Assembly: GCF_017591425.1 (NCBI RefSeq)
Contig: NW_024467119.1
Location: forward strand, 80,344,894-80,408,893
Direction: 5' to 3'
DNA length: 64,000 nucleotides
From: Ochotona curzoniae
Taxonomy: Eukaryota; Chordata; Mammalia; Lagomorpha; Ochotonidae
The notes beneath the pieces are model-generated. The model worked only from the letters and a program-made list of their open reading frames with translations. It was not told the origin of the DNA and searched no databases. Shown piece by piece: positions 55,613-64,000 of this stretch. Every line of letters starts with the position of its first letter. Position 1 is the first letter of the stretch. The translations under genes and the position numbers were made by a program.

Positions 55613-55830
55613 TTCCATCTGCTCATCCACTCCCTAAATGTCCATAATGGTCATAATTGAGCTGATCCAAAGCCAGGAACCAGAAATTTCCTGAGTCTCC
55701 CTCATGGCAACACAGGCCCAAGGACTTGAACCATCTTCTGCTGCTTTCCCAGGCCATAAACAGGGAGCTGAATTGGAAGTAGAGCAGCTGGGATAGGAAC
55801 AAGTGCTTATATGGGATGTGGAGGATTGGA
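55554..55830 (-). mobile_element. C-SINE, antisense, with GA repeat
   Basis: The pyrimidine-rich part of the element has expanded into a GA run at about 55,582-55,608. It is followed by 'ccaaagccaggaaccagaaatttcctgagtctccc' and 'ctgctttcccaggccataaacagggagctg'. The head breaks off near 55,830. Confidence 0.8.
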
Positions 55831-55873
55831 TTCTGGCAGCATGACTTTCATGTTGCTCATGGTCTCCACAACA

Positions 55874-56130
55874 CTGTAGAAGTGATGAAGGCTCCAGTTT
55901 GTGTCCTAGCTGCTCCAGTGCTGATCCAACTCTCTGCTAGTAGCCTGGGAAGGCAGTAGAGGATGGACCAAAGCCTTGGGACATTGCACTTGTGTGGGAG
56001 ACCCAGAAGAGGCTCCTGGCTTCAGATCAGCTTAGCTCTAGCCATTGAGGTCATTTGGGGAGTGAACCAGTAGATGGAAGATCTTTCTGTCTCTCCTTCT
56101 CTTTGTAAATCTGCCTCTATATCTATCTTT
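55874..56130 (+). mobile_element. C-SINE, sense, head to head with the previous copy
   Basis: 'cctgggaaggcagtagaggatggaccaaagccttggg', 'cttgtgtgggagacccagaagaggctcctggcttcagatcagc' and 'gtgaaccagtagatggaagatctttctgtctctcc'. The tail has turned into a GATA microsatellite. Together with the antisense copy it forms an inverted pair with a loop of about 40-60 bp. Confidence 0.8.
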
Positions 56131-56131
56131 A

Positions 56132-56191
56132 ATAGATAGACAGATAGACAGACAAATAGATAGATAGATAGGTAGATAGATAGATAGATAA
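56132..56191 (+). repeat. GATA/GACA microsatellite
   Basis: About fifteen imperfect GATA, GACA and GGTA units sit at the SINE 3' tail. Confidence 0.95.
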
Positions 56192-56434
56192 ATCTTTAAA
56201 GGTTAAAAATTCCCCAGTCCATTAAGTTCTGAAATCTAGCATACTTCAGAGCAAAAACTGCCCTCTAATAAATTTTTACTTCTTTATCTTGGAGTCTTCC
56301 TTTTTATCCTCCCTTTCTTCTCTTCTTGCTCCCCTTCATCCTTTCCCAGAAAGGAGAACATTTTTTAGTCCTGCTCAATCAAATAACTTAGAAAAAAATC
56401 TGTTTTGATGCTTTTATTTTCAAAAATAAAGCTT

Positions 56435-56762
56435 GAGGCAGCTATTGTGGCATAGCCATTTAAGCCACTGCCTGGGACACTGCATGCCATCCTGTCTCAC
56501 CTTCCACAGTGGAGCGCCTCAGATGGAGTCTCATGTCTGTTGGTCCCCTTCCTGTTTACGTACCTCGGAGAGGCAGATGGTGGCTCAAATACTGGAGTAT
56601 CTGTCATCTGCATGGGAGACCCTGGTACAGTTTCTGGCTTTGGGAATTTGGCATGGCTTGATGCCAAGCTGCTGCAAGCATTTGTGAGAGATCTAGCAGA
56701 TGGACGACCTCTTTCTCTCTCTGTTGTTCTGCCATTCAAACAAATAAATAAATACTTGGAGC
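56435..56762 (+). mobile_element. C-SINE, sense, with 12-bp TSD
   Basis: 'gaggcagctattgtggcatagccatttaagccactgcctg' (head), 'catgggagaccctggtacagtttctggc' (core) and 'ccattcaaacaaataaataaata' (tail). It is flanked by 'aaaataaagctt' at 56,423-56,434 and 56,763-56,774. Confidence 0.85.
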
Positions 56763-56779
56763 AAAATAAAGCTTAATAG

Positions 56780-58530
56780 GACATCCCCGTTCTTATCCTT
56801 CCACTATGCAGAAATATACTGCCAAGACCTTTCACGGACACACACATATACACACACACTTCACCATTCCTAAGTGGCAAGGACTGCGGCGAACAGAACA
56901 AGTACCCATTTCCTCATATGGAAAAAAAAATACCCAATTAAAACCCAAGCAGAGCCTAAAATAGCTCCACTTTACTTTCAAACACTCTAGTATAGAGCCA
57001 CTTAGCCAGAGCCAGGACTAATTGGTGCCAGGTGCTTTGAGGCAATGCCAGGTTTAAGAATTTTGCACTCTGTTTGTGCAGGACAACTCAGTAATGTATC
57101 TTCGTGTCTTATTTTCTGAGGTTATGCTTAAAGACATCAGTCTTGCTATGCATAAGGAGATAAATGACACCAAAAACAGGCCAAAAAAAAAAAAATCCAG
57201 GGTCTCACTATCTTTCTCAACTGAAACATAATTATACATCTGCTATGCTTCGAGATGATCCCTTACTGCAAAGAACACCAGGGCTACAATTCCAGTGTGG
57301 TGGCTTTAAAACTGGCAATTGTAGAAATCTATTCTCCAGGAATAGGACGTTCTCAGAAAATGAAAAATATTCTGTTACAGGAGCTCTTACTTCGTTCACA
57401 TGTTTGTGCTGGTAATAAGAGAACCTGGGCAGCCAGGCATCCTACCCATCTGTTCCTGCCACGTTCCTCACCCCTGTGCTGCATGCATGGCCACGTGGAA
57501 TAGTGGGTTGTGGTGGTGGGGTACCACGAGAACAAGAATGTGTTCCCAGCCACTGGCTGAGGGAGCCTGCCCACCCACTCAGGCCATGGGCAGAGGATGG
57601 CAGAGAAGAATCTCATTTGAGACATGTGGTCACAGCTAAGTTCACAGGCTGTGTGTGTGTACTTAAGTTGCATGACATTTTCCTCTAATTAAAAAGTAAC
57701 ACAATGTATAAAGAATGTGTATACAATTTAGTAACCATAAAGAAAAAGAAAATTTGACTACACAATGAAGTATTTAAGGTGTGAATACCTTAGACACTTT
57801 CTTTTCTCCTTCCCTCACTCCTCCACATCCTCCATCTCTCTTCCCCTTTGCTCTACCTCCTGCTTCATCTCTTTTTCTCTCTACTTCATTTCAGTAAGAA
57901 GGGACCATACTGTCTATTAATGCCCTTTCATATACTTCAGATACTGTGAACATCTTTTTATGGTAAGTAGATACTAAGCTATAACAGTTAATTGTTAAGA
58001 AGTGTTATAATTTAACTATATCTCTCCTTTTTCACATTCATATTGTATGTGTTCATAAAGAGCAAGGTCTGTTGCTACTTTTTTTTTTATTGCTACATTT
58101 AGTCCTAGATCTTCACTTACTTCTCTAGGATAATTTTCCAGAGGGGGGAAGAGTTGAATCTGCCGAGTGAACACCTGACAGTCTTACCAATTGCTTTTGT
58201 TTCTGACTTAAGGCTGCTAGAAAGGTGCACACTGCGCCACCCCTTCATCAACTGGTCAATTGAGGTGGCAAGCACCCAGGACACTAAGGCTGGCTAACTG
58301 AAAACATTAGCAGGGCCAAGCTGAGGCTAGCTCACCCAGGAAATGTGATATTATGTTCAAATGGCTAGGATACATTTCCTGTGAATGTTTATATGTATCT
58401 GTTAATATAAAATGAATGAGTTCCACGTATCCACTAGGCACAGCTCCAAGAGAACAGTCTCACTTTCCTCATTCTGCTGCTCCCAGCTGGCCCCTTAAGC
58501 CCACTCCCTTCCTGCTCCTCATCGGCGTTT
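56780..58530. other. Unique DNA, no gene seen
   Basis: A short CA tract lies at about 56,838-56,861 and a T-run at 58,079-58,089, which might mark the 3' tail of the old L1 that follows. No coding signal is seen. Confidence 0.4.
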
Positions 58531-60099
58531 GTTAAAACATAGTTTAATTCATTCAGTATTTATAGGCTTAATTTGTCACAAATCCTAACTTCGAACAAGT
58601 AGAATGTAGGAAGATCTCAGGTTCCCAGAAATATAGATGAGGGTTCAAAATGACAATCATATCCCTAAATGACCATTTCATTTCCATACTTTTCTCCTAG
58701 TCTGCCTTAAATGTGACATACCAGAGAAAGTACGATCACTTGTGTGTTTGGCTTATTTCACTCTGCATGTAGTTCCCATTTGCATCCTTTTTGAAGCAAA
58801 AGCCAGGACTTCATTCTTTTTTATGTCTGGTTAGTATTCTGTAGTGAATATATGTCACATTTTCTTTATCTATATCAGTTGATGGATAGCTGGCTTGGTT
58901 ACACAGCTTCACTATCGTGAACTGAGTTGGAACAAACATGGGGGAACAGAGAATGCTTTTGTATGCTGATTTCATTTCATTTCCGTAAATCCCCAGGACT
59001 GGGATGGTTGAGTTATATGATGTATCTATTTTCAAATTACTGAATAATTTTCATACTGTCTTCCATAATGAATATACTAGTTTACATTCAAGCCAACAGT
59101 GGATTAAGGCACGTTGTCCTCCACATTCTTTCCAGCATGTATTACTTTGATTTTTCATGATAATCATTCTAATTGGGATGAGGTGAAAACTCATCGTACT
59201 TTTTCCTTTTATTTCCCTGGCAGTTATTGATCCTTAGCATTTTTCATGAGTCTATTTGCCATTTGTATTTCATCATGAAAAATTACCTGTTTGTATCTTT
59301 TGACCATTTTTAAACTAGATTGTTTTGCTGCTGTTGAATTTCTTGAGCTCTCTATAGGCCTTGGATTCTAATCCTCAATCAGTTGCATAATGTTTTCTCC
59401 AATTCTGTCAGCTGCCTTTTCACTTTGTTGAGTGTTTTTTCTTTACAGTGAAGAAGCTTCTTAGCTTAATGTAATCCCATTAGACTATTTTTACCTTTAA
59501 TTGCATATGCTTCTGGGTGTTTTCCAAGCAGTCTTTGCCCATGCCAATGTCTTGCACTGTTTTCCTGATGTTTACCTTTAGTAGTGGATGGTATCAGATC
59601 ACAGAGTTAGATCCTTGATGCATTTTGAGATGATGTTTAAGGTAAGGGCTGTGTTTTCATACTTCTGCATGTACAGATCCAATTTCCCTGAAGCATTTAT
59701 TAACAAGACTGTCTTTTCTCCTAGAATAGATTTTAATTCATTTGCAGAAATTAGTTGGCTGTAGATGTATGGATTAATTTCTGGGGTTTTTGTTCTGTTC
59801 CACAGATCTACATGTCTATTTTTGTGCCAGTACCATAATGTTTTTGTTATAACTGCCCTAACATATGTCTTGAAGTCTAGTATTGTAATGCTTCCAGCTT
59901 TGTTTTTGTTACTTGAGACTGTTTTAACTATTCAAGGTCTCTGTGTTTCCATATAAATTTTAACATAGTTTTTTTCTAGGCCCAAGAAGAATGTTGATAT
60001 TTTGATTGGGATTACATGGAATATCTTCACTAGTATGGATCTTTTGATATTAGTTCTTCCAATCCATTAATACAGAATATTTTTCCATTTCTTTCTTTT

Positions 60100-60412
60100 T
60101 TCTTAAAAAATTGACTTGCTTTTTTATTAGAAAGACAAATTTACAGAGAGAAGGAGAGACAGTGAGAAAAGTCTTCCATCCACTATTTTGTTCCCCAAAC
60201 GACTGCAACAGCCCAAACTGAGCTGATCTTAAGCCAGGAACCAGGAACTTCTTCTGGACTTTCTGCACAGGTGTAGGGTCCCAAGGAATTGAGCCTTCCC
60301 AGGAGATAAGCAGGGAGCTGAAGGGGAAGTAGGGCAGCGGGGACTTGAATCAGTGCCCATGTGGGATGCTATATGGTGGAGGATTAACCTGTTGAACCAC
60401 AGTGTCAGATCC
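60100..60412 (-). mobile_element. C-SINE nested in the old L1, antisense
   Basis: 'ttattagaaagacaaatttacagagagaaggag', 'cttctggactttctgcacaggtgtagggtcccaagg' and 'ggattaacctgttgaaccacagtgtcagatcc'. L1 ORF2 sequence resumes on both sides, showing the SINE came later. Confidence 0.85.
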
Positions 60413-60633
60413 TATTTATTTCTTTAAGATTTTGTAATTTTCTTTGTGGAAATCTCTCACACCTCTGGTTGTATTTATTCCAAAGTAGTTAAATTTTTTT
60501 GGTAGCTATTGTGAATGGGACTACATACAAGAGCTTTCTCTCCTTTGTCATTTTTTTTTTTTGTGTATAAAAAGCTATCTTCAGATTTGTTAATACTTAT
60601 TTTAAGTATCAAGATGCTCTGGCATTGCAGATA

Positions 60634-60661
60634 TAAATAAAAATAAATAAATAAATAAATA
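60634..60661 (+). repeat. AAAT microsatellite
   Basis: Imperfect (AAAT)n, followed by a short TATAGATAGA stretch and a T-run. It sits close to the internal deletion junction of the old L1. Confidence 0.9.
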
Positions 60662-62229
60662 GCATATATATAGATAGATTTTTTTTTTTTAACCACAGTC
60701 ACATTTTCCTGCCGAAAATATCACTTAGCCGTTATTCAATGTCCTTCTCTTTTAACAGCTTTCATGTTGAGGTTTATTTGTATGATATGAGGATGGTTAT
60801 ACCTGCTCATTTTTAAATTTTCTATTAGTGTAAAATATCATTTTCCATTCTTTCACTTTTCGCATATCTGTATCTTTGTTGGTAAGATTTGTTTAATGGA
60901 GGTAGCAAATAGATGGGTTTTTGTAAATCTGTTCAGCCAATCTGTATCTTTGCATTGGAGAATTTAGGCCATTTACATTCAAGATTATAAAGATTATATT
61001 CAAGATTGTCATTGACAAGTCATGACTTGGTTCTATTATTTTGCCATAAATATTAGTATTGTTTGCCTTGTATTTCTTTTCAACTTTTACTAGGAACGTT
61101 TCTGCCCATTCTTTCGTGATGATGAATATCATTCTGTTTCTTGAGCCTCATTTGTAAGGATGGGCAAGTGGTAAGGAATTACTTCAATTTGTCTCTGAGG
61201 AGGTTCTTAGCTTCATCTGCACATATAAATGAGAGCTTTGCTTGGGACAGTTTTCTTGGTTTCCAGTTTCTTTCTTTTAGGACATGCACTATGTCTCCCC
61301 TTTTTGTTCTAGCCTGTAGGGTTTCTGATGAGAAATCAGCTGTTAGTTTAATTGATGATCCTCTAAAGTAGTCTGGCATTTCTTTCAAGTATATTTTAGA
61401 ATCTTTTATATATGTTTTACTGTTGAAATTTTGATTATAATGTGTTGTGGTGAAGTTAATTTCTGATTATTCCTATGAGGAGTTCTGTATACTTTCTTTA
61501 CTAAGATATCCCCTTTTTATCCAAAAAATAGGGTAGTTTTCTGCTATTATTTTTGCTGAATTGGTCTTCTAAGCCATTTTTCCGTACAACTCCAGGAATT
61601 CTTAAGATATGCATGTTTATTCACTTATTAGTGGACCTCGAATACTATTTTCAATTTTTCTACTTATTTTTTTCTTTTTCATTTTTCTTGTCTGACTCAG
61701 ATATTTCCAAGGATTAGTGTTCTAACTTGGATTTTATTTCTTCTGCCTCACCCTATTATTTAGGCTTTCCACTGCATTTTATGTTTATAAATGGGTTTTT
61801 ATTTGTATTTGTAAACTGAGTTTGTAATCATCTCATTTCCATTTCTCATAAATATTTTGATGTCTGTACAAAATTGCTCATCCATATCACGTATGGACTT
61901 CTTTATCTCATTGTTTCTCTACGTCTTTGAGTAATCTTGTGGTTATTTTTCAAAATTCATTTTTGGTAATATCCTCAGTCTCGCCTTCATATTCTACTAT
62001 CGAAGTGTCTTTGTATTCCTTTCAGCAAGTCCTATTGTCTTCCTTGTTCTTGTATCTCATATTTGTGCATTTACTTTTAGGCATTTGTAGAAACACTAGT
62101 TGATTTTCTCCTCTGATGTGTTCTATGTTTGAGCAATGCCTTGTACCTTAGTGGCATGACTCCTCCCTCAGTGGATAGCCAGAGATGAATGCTGGATGAG
62201 GAGGCCGTCTTGGCTCCCCTTCTTTCTCC

Positions 62230-63400
62230 TTGGCTCTTATGATTCATTTCCTAGTGTTTAGCTTCTCCTTCACAGAGCAGCTGAGCAGGTGAGCAGCTGC
62301 CTAGATTTCTACACCTGTGCTATTCTAGTTTCACAAATTTAATACAGGGGAAGAGCACAAAACGCTTGTGTATCTTCTGAACATACTAGGATGGGCGTCA
62401 CGTGGAAGGTTAGCATGCAATGTGACCTGACCTCACTAGAAAGCTTGCTGATGCTGCAGAAATGCCAGGTCCTCAAGGATCAAGTCGGAGCAATTGCCCA
62501 GTCAAGCTGCTGCTGATGGTGAATGGGATGGAAGCCACTTCACTCTTCCTCCGCTGTCTTTCTTCCAAAAGGGAGTGGCAGCAGTTGAAGATGCTGTACG
62601 TACTTGGGAGCCTATGGCATAGTTGAAGAGCAATGAGATGAGCGTGGGGGACTCTATCCTTCCCTGTTCCTTATAAACAGTTGTCCATTGAATAATTAGA
62701 AAAGAGGTTGGGGGAGGCCTGTATGTTGATTGCATACCTGCTTCTCCAACTGTATTTGTTGTGCCTCTGTTGGTCTCCTCTATGTCTCTTCACATAACCC
62801 AATGTGTGCATCAAGTCAGACAGGGAATCTCTGGCTAATGCAGGAGGAGCTGAACAGAATGTGTAGATAGAAGAAGTCCTCTTGAGCTTTCTGGGAGCAG
62901 AGGCTCCCTGCGGGCAGCTCTGTGCAGGGAAAGCCTCATAAAGAAGGTGGTGTCTGAGTTGAGCTTCCAGAGTGAATTTCCTTTCTATCCTCCTGAAAAG
63001 ACTTCTTGACTGCCTGTGAAGTCAACCATGGGCTCTGTTTCTACCACCCTGTCTCCTGGAGTCTTCAGTGACACCTGATTTTTTCCATGCTTGGTGGGCA
63101 TCACTCACATAGGTGGCCTTGATCCCAAACTATACGCTCAGTCCTCCTCAGTGAACTTCTGCTTATTTTCTATTCTCTACTGAAGAACATCTGAGCTTGT
63201 TCCACCGTCTGCAAACACTTGTGGACACCATATGCACCACCATAATGGGGCAAACCCTTCATTCCAACTTATTCAACAAGCAGAAATTAATCCCCTCCAC
63301 CACATTTTCAAAAAAATAAACAAAATCACAAAATATAAAATCCATTTTTAAAAAGAGTTGACGTTACCATGGGCTTGGAGAATGTTTCAAAGGAGAAAAG
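62230..63400. other. Unique DNA, no gene seen
   Basis: No repeat or exon is supported. Short frames are not credible. Confidence 0.45.
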
Positions 63401-63407
63401 AAGGTTT

Positions 63408-63715
63408 TTTTTTAAAGGTTTATTTATTTTTATTGGAAAGGCAGATTTACAGAGATACAGAGAGAGAGAAAGATCTTCCATCCATTGGTTCACACCCCAA
63501 GTGGCTGCAATGACCACAACTGAGCCCATTTGAGGCCAGGAGCCTCTTCCAGGATTCCTATGTGGGTGCAGGATCCTAAGACTGTGGGCCGTCCTCTGTT
63601 GCTTTCCCAGGCCACAAGCAGGGAGCTGGATCGGAAGCGGAGCAGCTGATGCCCATATAGGATCCCGGCACATGCAAGGTGAGGATTTAGCTACTGAGTC
63701 ATAGAGCCAGGCCTG
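63408..63715 (-). mobile_element. C-SINE, antisense, full length
   Basis: 'attggaaaggcagatttacagagatacag', 'ctatgtgggtgcaggatcctaagactgtgggccgtcc' and 'gatttagctactgagtcatagagccaggcc'. A short stretch is lost near 63,645. Flanks 'gaaaagaagg' and 'gaaaagaggc' may be the TSD. Confidence 0.85.
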
Positions 63716-63719
63716 AAAA

Positions 63720-64000
63720 GAGGCTAAAGGTCAGTCCTCCAACTTTCTGGACTTTCCTTTCCATCTTTCCCTGCCACATGTCAGGTAGTGACAAGGTTCC
63801 ATCTGGTGCGACTCCAACGTGAGTCTCTGTTAGTCCCTTGTTGATCCACATGAGATTCAAGATAATTGTAGTCAGACTTTGTTTTCTACTGAGAATTGAT
63901 GAGCAGTTCTGGGATGTGTTCCCTAGGGGTATATTTAGATTCATATTCAATAGCTAGCTGTTTTGGAAATTTTCAGCTCTGCTAACTTCTCTCCACTTTG
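63720..64000. other. Unique DNA to the window end
   Basis: No feature is recognised. Confidence 0.4.

Larger units (their letters stand above)
58540..62226 (-). mobile_element. Old L1, minus strand, reverse-transcriptase core deleted
   Basis: From right to left on the minus strand: a 5' terminus 'ggagccaagacggcc' (complement at about 62,207-62,221), a decayed 5' UTR and ORF1 start (61,400-62,200), the ORF1 C-terminal domain at 61,179-61,388 ('IKLTADFSSETLQARTKRG'), the ORF2 N-terminus at about 60,900-61,100 ('LNVNGLNSPMQRYRLAEQ'), then a jump at about 60,540-60,780 directly to the late part of ORF2, which continues to about 58,740. Compared with the complete L1, roughly the 44,990-46,900 interval is absent, removing the YADD region. 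Highly diverged with many stops. The exact 3' end is uncertain. A C-SINE interrupts it at 60,100-60,412. Confidence 0.75.

Noticed and set aside
58079..58089. T-run as the definite 3' tail of the old L1
   Set aside because: The sequence between it and the last recognisable ORF2 text (about 58,740) is too diverged to confirm as 3' UTR, so the element is drawn from 58,540.

Overview
This is a mammalian nuclear window with no convincing host protein-coding gene, exon chain, tRNA, rRNA or CRISPR array. The source looks like a lagomorph, most likely a pika (Ochotona): the commonest repeat is a tRNA-derived C-type SINE ending in 'ccaataaaaataaataaa', whose youngest copies start 'ggcccggcgcggtggcgcaagtggttaag', and the youngest L1 matches the lagomorph type with a G-rich 3' UTR. 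The genus is an inference from remembered repeat consensus, not a database result. Apart from L1 fragments, open frames are short and sit in repeats or read as chance frames.

Layout. 0-12 kb: unique DNA with C-SINEs, two L1 3' ends (about 2.77-3.25 kb and 5.93-6.43 kb, the second with a clear target-site duplication, TSD), MaLR-type LTR fragments (6.65-6.99, 9.65-10.14, 10.71-10.99 kb) and small palindromic MITE-like elements hit by SINEs (3.37-4.02 and 10.99-11.43 kb). 12-35 kb: old C-SINEs, MIR/L2 relics, an antisense MLT1-like LTR (22.89-23.33 kb), two CA microsatellites around another MITE (16.37-16.76 kb) and a small CpG/ETS-site cluster (14.04-14.14 kb). 35-43 kb: an antisense L1/HAL1-type relic, L2/MIR pieces and an old hAT-like DNA transposon relic.

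43.0-49.2 kb is the central feature: a complete L1 on the minus strand, flanked by a perfect 15-bp TSD, with a YY1-like 5' terminus, a 5' UTR of about 0.95 kb, ORF1, ORF2, a G-rich 3' UTR and a poly(A). ORF1 has one frame break and ORF2 seven; I found no independent in-frame stop codon. 49.44-51.43 kb holds a GC-richer block of about 2 kb made of degenerate 55-75-bp units that I cannot assign to any family. It is the best candidate for something undescribed, although it reads as an old minisatellite or composite element rather than a gene system.

52-64 kb: an L1 3' end, an antisense MaLR LTR, a head-to-head SINE pair with a GATA microsatellite, and a second, much older minus-strand L1 (about 58.5-62.2 kb) that keeps both ends but has lost the reverse-transcriptase core and carries a nested SINE. 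The only mobilisation machinery recognisable here is L1; by established knowledge the SINEs depend on L1 ORF2 protein for retrotransposition.
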